Positions 40,309-48,138 of a DNA stretch of 64,000 nucleotides are shown in pieces. The notes under the pieces are model-generated. The model did not search any database. It was not told the origin of the DNA and saw nothing but the letters and a program-made list of their open reading frames with translations. Each line of letters opens with the position of its first letter. Position 1 is the first letter of the stretch. The position numbers and the translations under genes were made by a program. Origin of the DNA: a virus; IMG/VR virus record IMGVR_UViG_3300031772_000009, positions 1 through 64,000 of that record; one strand, given 5' to 3'.

Positions 40309-40737
40309 ATGACAACAGAACAACGAAAAGAACAAATGAGAAAATATAATCGAGTATATCATCAAGAACATAAAGAACAACTTAAAGAATACCGTAAACA
40401 ATGGTATAAAAACCATCCAGAATACTTTAGAGAATATAACAAGAAATGGCATAAAGAACATCCAGAACAATCTAAAGAATCTAAAAGAAAATATATTCGT
40501 AAACTTCACGATAGAGTTATTGATTTTCTTGGTGGAAAGTGTGTAAGTTGTGGAATAACCGATAAACGAGTATTACAAGTAAACCATATCAATAATGATG
40601 GAACAGAGGAAATCAAAAAGATTGGTACAAGACCATTTTATTTTGCTATTCTCCAGAATAAAAGACCGATTAATGATTTAGATGTTAGATGTGCCAATTG
40701 TAATATTCTCTATAGATGGAAAGATAAGAAAAGATAA
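40309..40737 (+). CDS. HNH endonuclease
   Basis: 142 aa. A basic N-terminal helix with KEHPEQ-like segments leads to GGKCVSCGI, QVNHINNDGTEE and RCANCNILYRW. Same subgroup as 26339 and 48343, but here HN replaces DH. It lies between two HExxH genes. Confidence 0.8.
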   Translation: MTTEQRKEQMRKYNRVYHQEHKEQLKEYRKQWYKNHPEYFREYNKKWHKEHPEQSKESKRKYIRKLHDRVIDFLGGKCVSCGITDKRVLQVNHINNDGTEEIKKIGTRPFYFAILQNKRPINDLDVRCANCNILYRWKDKKR

Positions 40738-40744
40738 TTAAGGA

Positions 40745-41059
40745 ATGATAAAAATGAGTAAGGATAAGGAGATATTCGGTTTAACCATAGCGTCTTTTCA
40801 ATGTAATGCATTACAATATGATGAGAAAACCAGAACAATTCGTTTGCCTAACTTGTCATGGGTTAAACGTAAATTTGGATATTTACCAAAAGAAAGTGAA
40901 CTTGCGGGTATAAAACATCTTTGTCAATCTTTCACGCATGAATTCCTACATTTTTGGCTACATGAAAACATAGGTTATGGAGCCATGTATGAATGGGATA
41001 ATATAGACAAAAACAGAGAAAACACGGAATATTTAATATCCTCTATAGGAAGTCTCTAA
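40745..41059 (+). CDS. mini HExxH protein (HEFLH)
   Basis: 104 aa (ATG 40754 also possible). HEFLH at 65-69 in SFTHEFLHFWLHENIG, then Asp-86 (EWDNI), 16-17 residues on. N-terminus beta-rich. Overlaps neither neighbour but the next ATG uses the base after its stop. Confidence 0.62.
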   Translation: MIKMSKDKEIFGLTIASFQCNALQYDEKTRTIRLPNLSWVKRKFGYLPKESELAGIKHLCQSFTHEFLHFWLHENIGYGAMYEWDNIDKNRENTEYLISSIGSL

Positions 41060-41218
41060 ATGAGTAATTTCATAGATTCATGGTATATCGTAAAACGAAT
41101 ACAAGATAGAGGCAAAATCTTCAATGTGTTTCACAGAAGATTCTTTCACAGATTAATCTGTCCATATCTGGAAATCACACTGTATAGGTTGTGGAAAAAT
41201 GGCTCTAAAGTGTTGTGA
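41060..41218 (+). CDS. small basic aromatic protein
   Basis: 52 aa (MSNFIDSWYIVKRIQDRGK...), rich in Arg, Phe and Tyr. No family recognised. Overlaps the next gene by 20 bases. Confidence 0.45.
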   Translation: MSNFIDSWYIVKRIQDRGKIFNVFHRRFFHRLICPYLEITLYRLWKNGSKVL

Positions 41219-41357
41219 CAAATGCGGAAAACAAGTTTCTACGGATAAAATACGTCTGTATCGGAATATAGAAGGGAAAAGAATGTCCATATCGTGGATT
41301 TGCGAAAGTTGCTGGAGAAAAGAAGAAAAGAATCGGAAAAACACCATAAAACTTTAA
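41199..41357 (+). CDS. zinc-finger micro-protein
   Basis: 52 aa. CCDKCGKQ and WICESCWRK form a zinc site. Its end overlaps the promoter of the next operon. Confidence 0.55.
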   Translation: MALKCCDKCGKQVSTDKIRLYRNIEGKRMSISWICESCWRKEEKNRKNTIKL

Positions 41358-41370
41358 ATAGGTCGAAATG
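41344..41370 (+). promoter_or_regulatory. CCATAAAG-type promoter
   Basis: CCATAAAACTTTAAATAGG at 41344-41362, 31 bases before ATG. Confidence 0.7.
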
Positions 41371-41393
41371 GTGAATAGGGTAAGGTCGAAAAA

Positions 41394-41642
41394 ATGTCAA
41401 GAATCTTTAAAGTGAATGAAAACATAGAAATTGTCTGTGACTCTGTAGGCACAAGATACGGTTTTAGGCATGATGCAAGACTGTTCGTTAACGGATATGA
41501 GAAAGAAAAAGCGAAATGTTGTTACTATAATCGGACATGGGAAAGATTTGCATTTGAATCTGTCGTACTAAAACTGTTAGAACAAACAGAGCTTTTGACT
41601 GAATCTGAAAAAGAACAGTTTAAATCTACTCTTAGAGGTTGA
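41394..41642 (+). CDS. unknown protein
   Basis: 82 aa. Strands IEIVCDSVGTRYGF and RLFVNGYEKEK, then a helix with ESVVLKLLEQTELL. First gene of an operon to 45572. Confidence 0.5.
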   Translation: MSRIFKVNENIEIVCDSVGTRYGFRHDARLFVNGYEKEKAKCCYYNRTWERFAFESVVLKLLEQTELLTESEKEQFKSTLRG

Positions 41643-41647
41643 AAAAC

Positions 41648-42025
41648 ATGAAGATACAAGAACTGAAAGAAAAACTGAAGTCTGAAATAAAACCGTCTGA
41701 TTCATGGTTACAGAATCAATTTCCAGCTAATCCAAACGAAAGATATTCGAAACTAACATATAACAACTTCCAGAACATAGAAGACTGTTTCGGTAAAGAA
41801 GCAAGTAATGAACTAAAAGCTTTTCTTGCTAAAAATCCTACGAAAGCGGTAGTTGTGGCTGAACTCACAAAGAAGGGAAATGTAAAAAAGAGACCGAGAC
41901 TATTTACAGATTTGGGTTCTGGTTATTGTCATTGGGCAACATACTACGGACAATATGAACTATTTGCTTGTGCTACGCATATGGAAGGATTCATAGAAGT
42001 TTTCCAGAACATGGGAGAGAACTAA
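41648..42025 (+). CDS. unknown protein
   Basis: 125 aa from ATG (upstream TTG at 41639). N-terminal helices then strands VVVAELTKKG and FTDLGSGYCHWATYYGQ. No family recognised. Confidence 0.5.
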   Translation: MKIQELKEKLKSEIKPSDSWLQNQFPANPNERYSKLTYNNFQNIEDCFGKEASNELKAFLAKNPTKAVVVAELTKKGNVKKRPRLFTDLGSGYCHWATYYGQYELFACATHMEGFIEVFQNMGEN

Positions 42026-42026
42026 A

Positions 42027-42245
42027 ATGTCTGTAAAAAATGACATAGTTGAAAAGATAATGCGGTATGAAGATGGAAGAATGTCGAAAGAAGAAGTTCT
42101 GGAATTCTTTGCGGAATTAATAAAAGACGGAACATGTTGGCATTTACAGGGGTCCTATGGTCGTACTGCAAGAGATTTCATAGAGTCTGGATTTGTTGAC
42201 TCAAACGGAAATATCTTACGTAGATATGGAGAGGAAGAGGGTTAA
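42027..42245 (+). CDS. small helical protein
   Basis: 72 aa (MSVKNDIVEKIMRYEDGRM...). Three predicted helices with a basic loop GRTARDF. A DNA-binding role is possible but unsupported. Confidence 0.5.
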   Translation: MSVKNDIVEKIMRYEDGRMSKEEVLEFFAELIKDGTCWHLQGSYGRTARDFIESGFVDSNGNILRRYGEEEG

Positions 42246-42246
42246 C

Positions 42247-42501
42247 ATGCCACCAATAAAAAACCTAATCATTGAGACATTGAAAGTAAAACTAACAGAT
42301 GCACAGATAGAGGAAATAGAAGAGTCTGTTAGACAAGATATTTTTCACAGTACGTTAGATTGGCAAACTAGAAGCCAACTGAAAAGAGGAATTAGAGAAG
42401 CTTATCAGCTTCTCAAAAAATGTGGAAGTTTTCCAGAACATAAAGAACTTTCGGAAAATACTCATGAAGACTTAAATACTAGAAAACGAGATAAGAGGTA
42501 A
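42247..42501 (+). CDS. helical protein, unknown function
   Basis: 84 aa from the ATG just after the previous stop. IETLKVKLTDAQIEEIEES and a basic C-terminus. Confidence 0.5.
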   Translation: MPPIKNLIIETLKVKLTDAQIEEIEESVRQDIFHSTLDWQTRSQLKRGIREAYQLLKKCGSFPEHKELSENTHEDLNTRKRDKR

Positions 42502-42512
42502 GGTTGAAAAAC

Positions 42513-43463
42513 ATGCGAATAAGCAATATTAAACCACAAGATAAGACCGCTCATTTAGAACAAGAAATTGAGAGAGTTTTCCGAGACGTAATGAATGTCC
42601 AAATAAGTCGCATTGGTTCACAGCTTAGTCTCCAATTCAGACTTTTAGAACTTAAGCCAAACAGAAGTCAATACGACTTATCAGAGAATTGGTATGTCGT
42701 TGAAAGAAGAGGGATATTCTATCCAAACAGTACACAGAAAAGACTAATCGCTAAGAATATTGCTCTAGGATGTGAAAATCCAATTAATAGAGCTAAGTTT
42801 CTGCAAGAAGAGGATTGGATTCTGGTAAACAAGACTCTGAATCGGATTTGTGACAAACTAGGAATATCTGCAACTATAAGAAGTTCTCTAATCAAAATCC
42901 GAGACGGAAAACAGAACGTGTGGCTCTCAAACTATCTGGAGTTGCTGAAAGACATAGTAGAAGTGAAAGGTGAAGACTACACCTACAGTAAAGCACTTAG
43001 GAAGACTATAGACGAATCTAAGATAGAAGACAAATACAAATTTGAAAGCGTCTTCTTGACTGAACCGTTTGAGGTTGACGAAAACACACGGATAACACAG
43101 AAGATATTCACAGACTATGACGAATTGGATGCTTTAGCGAAAACTCATGGTTACATTGATAAAGGCAATACATCCGAATATTGTGGATGGATAGCCACTA
43201 TGGGAGACGAATTCCATAATCCGATAAGTATGCTTAGAGAGGCTATGCAGAAACTTAGAGACACACAAAAGAAACATGGAGACGCAATAATGGGTTTCTG
43301 TCAAACGGGAAACTTCAGCATTGGCTATACGGTCTACACTAAGACACAAAAATCCGAAATTGAACTTACGACAAAACGTGTGCAAAGAGCTTATGAACTA
43401 GAAAAAGCTGGAGAAAAAGAGGAATTCCATTATCGTAATTCTCAGCCAGAAGTGGAGAAATAA
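42513..43463 (+). CDS. unknown 316-residue protein
   Basis: One of the larger proteins of this region. Helical N-terminal half with RLIAKNIALGCENPINRAKF; the second half has EVDENTRITQKIFTDYDEL and NFSIGYTVYTKTQK. No catalytic motif recognised. It could be a replication or virion protein; a structure prediction would be most useful here. Confidence 0.6.
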   Translation: MRISNIKPQDKTAHLEQEIERVFRDVMNVQISRIGSQLSLQFRLLELKPNRSQYDLSENWYVVERRGIFYPNSTQKRLIAKNIALGCENPINRAKFLQEEDWILVNKTLNRICDKLGISATIRSSLIKIRDGKQNVWLSNYLELLKDIVEVKGEDYTYSKALRKTIDESKIEDKYKFESVFLTEPFEVDENTRITQKIFTDYDELDALAKTHGYIDKGNTSEYCGWIATMGDEFHNPISMLREAMQKLRDTQKKHGDAIMGFCQTGNFSIGYTVYTKTQKSEIELTTKRVQRAYELEKAGEKEEFHYRNSQPEVEK

Positions 43464-43465
43464 AC

Positions 43466-43681
43466 ATGCATCATACTATAGATAGAATAAGCGGAAAACC
43501 AGAAGACTATGTTATCTGTCAAGTATGCGGTTCATGGAATTGGTATGAAAACGAAAATTGTGTAAACTGTGATGTTCATTTAGATGGGAAATGTAGAAAA
43601 GCTACAGAGGAAGACGCTAAAAAGCTTGAGAGAACCTTTGACAAATATGATGTGAATGAAAGTATCGAATTGGATGTGTGA
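43466..43681 (+). CDS. zinc-ribbon protein
   Basis: 71 aa. ICQVCGSWNWYENENC and VNCDVH resemble a RanBP2-type or short zinc ribbon; acidic end. Confidence 0.55.
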   Translation: MHHTIDRISGKPEDYVICQVCGSWNWYENENCVNCDVHLDGKCRKATEEDAKKLERTFDKYDVNESIELDV

Positions 43682-43683
43682 AT

Positions 43684-44211
43684 ATGCAGAAAGAACCTAG
43701 TAAGCTGGAATGCTTAGAAGCATATATAGAATACAACAAAAACAACTATTCAGCCTACACTAAAGTAGAAACAGCCAAGATTCTGATTGAGAGAGAACGG
43801 ATAGCCATAAGAAAAGAAACAATGCTTAGACCTTCACATGAAGTTGTCTTAGAGGTTCACTTACCAGAAAAGGTTGACACTCCTAGAAAACTTAGAAATT
43901 ATTTCCTAAAGCATTTCGGAATAGACATAGGAATAGAGGAAGACAATGAAGACAGTTACGAGAAACTGTTTTACAATGCAGACTTAAGAAGCTGGATGGG
44001 AGACGTTTGGGATTTATACGAGAATCCAATACGGATATGCTTCTTACCGAAATACTTCCTAGACTACAGAGACTATAAGGAATTTGAGGAAATAGACCTT
44101 AGTGGAAGCTACAGTAAAACATGGAGACAGATAGTTAGACAGAGTGACATACTAGACACGACTTCCGAGAAAATAGTGAGTGAGGCTCTAGGAAAACCAA
44201 TTAGGAAGTGA
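43684..44211 (+). CDS. unknown protein
   Basis: 175 aa from ATG (GTG at 43678 overlaps the previous stop). Mixed alpha/beta, acidic. Segment HEVVLEVHLPEKVDTPRKL followed by a long helical part. No family recognised. Confidence 0.5.
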   Translation: MQKEPSKLECLEAYIEYNKNNYSAYTKVETAKILIERERIAIRKETMLRPSHEVVLEVHLPEKVDTPRKLRNYFLKHFGIDIGIEEDNEDSYEKLFYNADLRSWMGDVWDLYENPIRICFLPKYFLDYRDYKEFEEIDLSGSYSKTWRQIVRQSDILDTTSEKIVSEALGKPIRK

Positions 44212-44216
44212 TTGAA

Positions 44217-44405
44217 ATGGCAAAAAACATGACTGATAAAGACCTTAAGAAACGGTATTTAGACCTTTACAGCCAAATCTATCAAGTCAAATGCTTTAGT
44301 GCAAAAGACGTTACAGAACTAAACGACATTGAAACCGAATTGATAGAAAGAGGTTACGACATAACTGAAAACACAAAAATCGTGAAATGGAAAAACAATA
44401 AATAG
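44217..44405 (+). CDS. small helical protein
   Basis: 62 aa from ATG; GTGATTGAA just upstream overlaps the previous stop and supplies the ribosome-binding core. MTDKDLKKRYLDLYSQI helix. Confidence 0.45.
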   Translation: MAKNMTDKDLKKRYLDLYSQIYQVKCFSAKDVTELNDIETELIERGYDITENTKIVKWKNNK

Positions 44406-44416
44406 GAGATGAGAAA

Positions 44417-44650
44417 ATGGTAACTCTGATTAGGAGATATTCGACAAAGGACGGACACTTACTTAAGAGACCAACAAAAACGTCTCTGTTCCGCTTTTTA
44501 CACGACAACCAGATAGCTGATTCGCCTAGACTGAAGACACCAAAAACAAAAGACGAAAATTTTCCATGTGACGAATGCACAGAACCTTTACCGTGTGACG
44601 CTGAAAACTTAGAACAATGCAAAAAGAAAAGAGGCGTAGAAGAGGAATAA
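44417..44650 (+). CDS. Cys-containing protein
   Basis: 77 aa; C-terminal cysteines CDECTEPLPCDAENLEQC. N-terminus basic (LIRRYSTKDGHLLKR). Unknown function. Confidence 0.45.
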   Translation: MVTLIRRYSTKDGHLLKRPTKTSLFRFLHDNQIADSPRLKTPKTKDENFPCDECTEPLPCDAENLEQCKKKRGVEEE

Positions 44651-44652
44651 AA

Positions 44653-44832
44653 ATGAAGTGTAGAGCTTGTGGAGTAAGAATTATCATTTTTTCAGATGGT
44701 TGGACTCCACATGTGTTAGAGATTCCTAGTTATGGTTATACTGAATATCACAGATGTAAAGCTCTAGGCATTAATGCGAAAATGCTTCCCAAATCAGTCT
44801 GCAAACAATTCGGAATAGAACCAGAGGAATAG
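44653..44832 (+). CDS. small zinc-site protein
   Basis: 59 aa from ATG directly after the previous stop. MKCRACGVRIIIFSDG, then HRCKALG and later Cys; one zinc site likely. Confidence 0.5.
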   Translation: MKCRACGVRIIIFSDGWTPHVLEIPSYGYTEYHRCKALGINAKMLPKSVCKQFGIEPEE

Positions 44833-44836
44833 AAAC

Positions 44837-45037
44837 ATGAGCATGAAAATAGAACATGATAGAAATGGTGACTACTCAATCAAACTTGCTGGAATGCGAA
44901 AACGGTTTACAGCTAAAACCACTGAAGAATTAACGCTTGCCATAGAACATTATTTTGGCAAAACTGCACATTTCACTAGAGAAAACAATTGGAAGGGTTT
45001 AACAGACTGTCCACTATGCAGAAAATATGAGGAATAG
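44837..45037 (+). CDS. unknown protein with CxxC end
   Basis: 66 aa. MSMKIEHDRNGDYSIKLAG start, basic middle, end CPLCRKYEE. Possibly a half zinc ribbon. Confidence 0.45.
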   Translation: MSMKIEHDRNGDYSIKLAGMRKRFTAKTTEELTLAIEHYFGKTAHFTRENNWKGLTDCPLCRKYEE

Positions 45038-45041
45038 AAAA

Positions 45042-45203
45042 ATGGAAGATTTGTTACCAAATCAAGAAGAAAAATGTCCTAGATGTCATGGAGTTAGTTA
45101 TTGGTTTGCAACTTCAGAAACCGATGAGCCTATTTATTTCTGTAATCGCTGTAAACGTCAATTTAAGATTGATAGAAAACAACAAATGAGGCTGAGTAAA
45201 TGA
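45042..45203 (+). CDS. zinc-ribbon protein
   Basis: 53 aa. CPRCHGVSYWF and YFCNRCKRQF make a classical zinc ribbon like those of transcription-related or transposase proteins; basic tail. Confidence 0.6.
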   Translation: MEDLLPNQEEKCPRCHGVSYWFATSETDEPIYFCNRCKRQFKIDRKQQMRLSK

Positions 45204-45334
45204 AAGCTGAAAAAATGAAAATGAAGACTGAAACATTGAAATATGGAACGTGTCAACATTGTAACCGTCTAGTCGAATCAACAAGAAATGCCATAATTGT
45301 ATGTCTCCAAGAAGGTGATAGAAATGAAGTTTAA
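45200..45334 (+). CDS. small CxxC protein
   Basis: 44 aa with CQHCNRLV. ATGA overlap with the previous gene and an 11-base overlap with the next. Preceded in frame by no other start. Confidence 0.45.
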   Translation: MKAEKMKMKTETLKYGTCQHCNRLVESTRNAIIVCLQEGDRNEV

Positions 45335-45572
45335 AAACTTGATGGGGATATTCGGGTTACTGTTTGCTCTATGGGGTTTCTTGTGGATAGTCTTAATGCC
45401 TAATTACACATATTCTTTCGTTGAATATACCACGCTTAGAGATGAGACCGTAACAACAATCGTAAGAAGTCTCAACATGCCATACGCTTTTGCATTGATA
45501 GTCATTGGCGTTCTTTTCGCCATTGTTGGGCTGTTCATTCCAGAAAACATTGTAATAGCCTCAGAAGACTAA
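45324..45572 (+). CDS. two-helix membrane protein
   Basis: 82 aa. Hydrophobic segments at about 7-25 and 54-75 flank an outside loop (NYTYSFVEYTTLRDETV). The layout is like 48814 (two helices around a Tyr-rich loop), so they may be related. ATG follows AAGGTGATAGAA. Confidence 0.6.
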   Translation: MKFKNLMGIFGLLFALWGFLWIVLMPNYTYSFVEYTTLRDETVTTIVRSLNMPYAFALIVIGVLFAIVGLFIPENIVIASED

Positions 45573-45600
45573 TCTTCCTCTTTTTCTTTTCGTAATTTCT

Positions 45601-45625
45601 CCATAAAAGCTTATATACTTGATTG
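45601..45625 (+). promoter_or_regulatory. CCATAAAG-type promoter for structured RNA
   Basis: CCATAAAAGCTTATATAC at 45601-45618; predicted transcript start near 45637-45640, the exact beginning of helix A of the RNA below. Confidence 0.65.
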
Positions 45626-45636
45626 TGTACTGTATT

Positions 45637-45785
45637 ATTGCACACAAGTTAGAGAAAGGCTGTACCAGAAAGAAGGACTGTACCAGAAAACCTTTCTCCC
45701 ATAGCATAAAACTCTATTGTGTGTGAGTGGCTATGGACTAAAGATTCGGTTTGGGGAGACCGTTAATACTCCCCTCTCTTTCTCA
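45637..45785 (+). ncRNA. structured RNA with H-type pseudoknot and terminator
   Basis: No plus-strand gene. Helix A: 45640-45647 with 45717-45724 (8 bp, one G-U). Helix B: GAGAAAGG 45652-45659 with CCTTTCTC 45691-45698. Helix C: CCATAGC 45699-45705 with GCTATGG 45730-45736. A and C interlock as a pseudoknot. The B loop holds two copies of CTGTACCAGAAA (45660-45671 and 45678-45689). GGGGAG 45753-45758 with CTCCCC 45769-45774 plus a T-rich tail forms a terminator. Confidence 0.7.
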
Positions 45786-45898
45786 TATTGACCTAATTCT
45801 TTCTCATGTCGTTCCCTATATCTTTTATTCGCTTGTTTTCTTCTTTCTTTGAAATTTCCTTCATAGATTGTTTTTCTCTCGTAAATTCCTTTCGGCAT
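45731..45898 (-). pseudogene. HNH-type N-terminal remnant
   Basis: 55-residue frame starting MPKGIYERKTIYEGN and containing RRKQANKRYRERHEKELGQY, much like the basic helices of the HNH proteins at 26339 and 28492, but without any HNH core. It lies opposite the 3' part of the structured RNA. The promoter at 45909-45927 is nearly symmetrical and could serve both strands. Confidence 0.4.
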
Positions 45899-45908
45899 TG
45901 TGTTTACA

Positions 45909-46015
45909 CCATAAAGACTTATATAGGAGTATGCTATAGTATTCTATTAAGAGTACGTCTGGATAGGAACGTAAGCCGAATCCAGCAAAGACACCACTAC
46001 CATACTAAGAAGCCA
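45909..46015 (+). ncRNA. promoter plus short candidate RNA
   Basis: CCATAAAGACTTATATAGG at 45909-45927 predicts a transcript from about 45945. It contains the hairpin CTGGAT (45959-45964) / ATCCAG (45980-45985) and no credible start codon. Frames crossing this area look non-coding. Confidence 0.45.
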
Positions 46016-46462
46016 AACAATAGGCAAACAGCGACAATTAATAATTTAAAAGGATATTTGATATTTGCAGAGAAAGAGGGGAAAGATGCTCTCAATGTCA
46101 TGCATATCTCTAAATAAGTCTCCCACCTAGAAAGAGCAACATTACTTTTTATAAGGCTCAAAAAAAACTAACTTTCCTCTAGGATTACCCTTATCAAAGT
46201 TTCTGGAATCCTTACTAAACTCTGAAAAAAATGTTAAGAAAATCAACTAAAAACATAATGGAAAAACCGTTTCATAAAATTGAAATACTTATAAGCCAAT
46301 TCAATCCTATGAAAAGCTGTTTCAGAAACCAAAATTGGAAACCCAAAAAAAGTCGCCTATGTGCAACCTCTCCCCTCTCTAGTTTAACTTTCAGTTTAAC
46401 TTTGGCTGGTTAAACTGAATAGAGACATATGACAGTTTAACCGTTGAATGTCATGATTTGGT
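46016..46462. repeat. non-coding region with AGTTTAAC repeats
   Basis: AGTTTAAC occurs at 46381 and 46393, inverted at 46409, again at 46434, and as GGTTTAAC at 46460 (further copies at 46991 and 47051). Copies 46393 and 46409 form an 8-bp hairpin. AAAAAGTCGCCTATGTGC at 46347-46364 repeats the terminator at 39355. The upstream 300 bases look AT-rich and non-coding. The repeats might be protein-binding sites. Confidence 0.55.
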
Positions 46463-46807
46463 TTAACTCAGATTTTCTACAATTCCATGAATTTTTATCG
46501 TTGTTCCCATTGTACTAAATTCGATTATATTATTCGGTTTTTTATTTTGGTGTTTTCGTGATGCTTTTATGAAAAGAACCTTTTTAAAGTCTGATTTTCG
46601 ATATTTGGGCTTTTTCTGGAGTCGTTCATTATGGAAGGAACATTCAACGGAAATAACCTCTTTTCGCTTAAAGTCAACGATTATGAGGTCTGGAATCGGT
46701 CTAACCTCAAATATCTGCATGTCTTCTGAATGTCCTAGTTTAAAGATTCTTTTTGTCTTTTCGATTAATTTCTGATGTTCTCTTATTTTCTTTTGGAATA
46801 TAGACAC
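46463..46807 (-). CDS. unknown protein, faintly nuclease-like
   Basis: 114 aa. IPDLIIVDFKRKEVISVEC gives PD and a later E-x-C, a spacing that recalls PD-(D/E)XK nucleases, but the catalytic Lys is missing. The rest is very basic (KKPKYRKSDFKK). Lone minus-strand gene between non-coding segments. Confidence 0.5.
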   Translation of the reverse strand: MSIFQKKIREHQKLIEKTKRIFKLGHSEDMQIFEVRPIPDLIIVDFKRKEVISVECSFHNERLQKKPKYRKSDFKKVLFIKASRKHQNKKPNNIIEFSTMGTTIKIHGIVENLS

Positions 46808-47181
46808 TTTTCTATCATCTCCCTATTTCTCGTTAAGTTTTCTAGCGTAGACCTAGACAGCAACAGAGACCGAAAGCCTAGTTTCTAGGTCTTCCATATT
46901 CAGAAACAATGATAGAAACATGACTACTTAAAGGCTTATGGTCTTTTTCCGAAAGCCTTTTCCATGACTATATAAGAATCCATGACTATAGGTTTAACTC
47001 TCTCTTGCCCGCCAAATTCTCCATGATTATTTAAAGCATAGAGAATTTTAGGTTTAACTTTAGATAATAATGAAAAATGTAACATATCATGTTTACCATG
47101 CTTTTAACATTCACGACATGATATGTATGCTTAAGTAGTGGTTTTCCCATGTACCCATAAGGAAAAAAAAACTACCATGAC
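46808..47181. other. non-coding region with inverted repeats
   Basis: GACCTAGA (46850-46857) pairs with TCTAGGTC (46884-46891). CAACAGAGAC at 46861-46870 recurs three times at 53.6-53.9 kb. CCATGACTATA is repeated near 46971 and 46980. ACATATCATG (47082-47091) and CATGATATGT (47117-47126) are a perfect 10-bp inverted repeat. No genes seen; a regulatory or replication site is possible. Confidence 0.55.
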
Positions 47182-47260
47182 AACGAGAAAAGAAAAGAAT
47201 GCGATAACGCTTAACCGTCTCTTGTGCGGTTTAAGGTTATGAATGCGGTCTTTTCTTGTT
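47182..47260. other. long imperfect hairpin
   Basis: AACGAGAAAAGA (47182 on) pairs with TCTTTTCTTGTT (to 47260) with one G-U, and inner ATAAC, CTTAA and CCG pair with the opposite arm, giving about 22 bp with bulges. It may be an RNA hairpin; its right end touches the 27-base inverted repeat. Confidence 0.5.
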
Positions 47261-47284
47261 AGAGCTTTCGGAAATGCCTTAACA
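47258..47284. repeat. left copy of 27-base inverted repeat
   Basis: Matches the reverse complement of 53295-53321 at 25 of 27 positions (core CTTTCGGAAATGCCTTAACA). The two copies bound the 47386-53290 gene block. Confidence 0.8.
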
Positions 47285-47333
47285 AAAGCATACACAGATA
47301 AGACATAAGTTTCAATCCTTTTTTTGTTTGATA

Positions 47334-47357
47334 GAGTTAGAGCAGAAACTCTAACTC
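47334..47357 (+). promoter_or_regulatory. 9-bp leader hairpin
   Basis: GAGTTAGAG-CAGAAA-CTCTAACTC at 47334-47357, 28 bases before the ATG of the next gene. Could be a leader structure or a terminator of an upstream RNA (a T-run at 47319-47326 precedes it). Confidence 0.5.
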
Positions 47358-47385
47358 CAAATTAATAAAAAAGAAGGTATGAAAA

Positions 47386-47739
47386 ATGAAGGTGTTATTT
47401 GGTAACTCAGCTAATAGAAAAGAAGACTATTCAGCTATAGAGATAAGAGACTGTGAAGCATACGGAAAATTTGAACCGTTAACACAGTCAATCATTCTTA
47501 ATTTGCCAAAAGATATGATAGAGAATGAGACCGTAAAAGCCTATAGTAACGAAAGAAAAACTTTAGAGTTTTACGACATGTTAACCTTAACGCTAGAGCT
47601 ATTAGACCATGAGACGCTACATAAGATAATAGCTGATATAGAAGGAATTTTAACCTCAGCAAAATTGGATAACACAAACATAGAAGAACTAGAAGATAAC
47701 CTCTTTAATAATGAACCCTTAAGAGGTAATGAAGAATGA
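47386..47739 (+). CDS. mini HExxH protein (HETLH)
   Basis: 117 aa. HETLH at 75-79 in LLDHETLHKIIADIEG; Asp-95 lies 16 residues after the second His (SAKLDN). TVKAYSNERKTLEFYDML before it matches TIKVYHMREKQWV in 50169, so the two are paralogues over much of their length. First gene of the inverted-repeat block. Confidence 0.65.
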   Translation: MKVLFGNSANRKEDYSAIEIRDCEAYGKFEPLTQSIILNLPKDMIENETVKAYSNERKTLEFYDMLTLTLELLDHETLHKIIADIEGILTSAKLDNTNIEELEDNLFNNEPLRGNEE

Positions 47740-47981
47740 ACAATGAGAATCTTAAAGCCTATTACGAATTACAAGAACGTCTTAAGCAATACGAAAAAGA
47801 AGACAGAGAAAAGAAAAGGCTAAAGGCAAAAACCTTAAGGCTATTGCGAAAGAAACGAAAGCTGGAGAGACAGCTAAAAGCAACAGAAAAGGAATATGTA
47901 GACTTGCTTTATAACGATAAGGTCTTTTCCTATTTCGAAAGACGTAGATTCTTAGAGAAACATAATAAAGAAGGTGATTGA
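47736..47981 (+). CDS. basic coiled-coil protein
   Basis: 81 aa, very Lys/Arg-rich with heptads (LRKKRKLERQLKATEKE). ATGA overlap with the previous gene. Possibly nucleic-acid-binding. Confidence 0.5.
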   Translation: MNNENLKAYYELQERLKQYEKEDREKKRLKAKTLRLLRKKRKLERQLKATEKEYVDLLYNDKVFSYFERRRFLEKHNKEGD

Positions 47982-48125
47982 ATGCCAACATGTGAAATAT
48001 GCGGAAAAGAAACAAGTAGCGTTAAGCTCTCCAGAATTAGCCTAACGACTTATGGCAATACCTCACAAGTCGAAAGGTTAATGTGTAAGTCATGCAGAGA
48101 CCTAGAGAAAAAGGGTTTACTCTAA
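47982..48125 (+). CDS. zinc-finger micro-protein
   Basis: 47 aa. CEICGKETSSVKLS and MCKSCRDLEKK give one zinc site. The start follows AAGGTGATTGA. Confidence 0.55.
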   Translation: MPTCEICGKETSSVKLSRISLTTYGNTSQVERLMCKSCRDLEKKGLL

Positions 48126-48138
48126 AGAGGTTTTGAGA

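Noticed and set aside
45806-46117. Plus-strand frame of about 100 residues
   Set aside because: It begins in the reverse complement of an HNH-like remnant, crosses a promoter and hairpin, and has unusual composition (many Phe, Ser, Ile at first, then His/Arg). Only its last 25 residues look protein-like; I could not support it as a gene.
46231-46413. 60-residue plus-strand frame
   Set aside because: It runs through the duplicated terminator sequence and repeats, and lacks a ribosome-binding site or overlap with neighbours.
46569-46775. 68-residue plus-strand frame opposite 46463c
   Set aside because: Mirror of a better minus-strand coding frame with its characteristic basic protein.
46463-46807. 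PD-(D/E)XK nuclease
   Set aside because: PD and a following acidic residue fit, but the catalytic Lys position is Cys and the flanking elements are not clear; kept as unknown.
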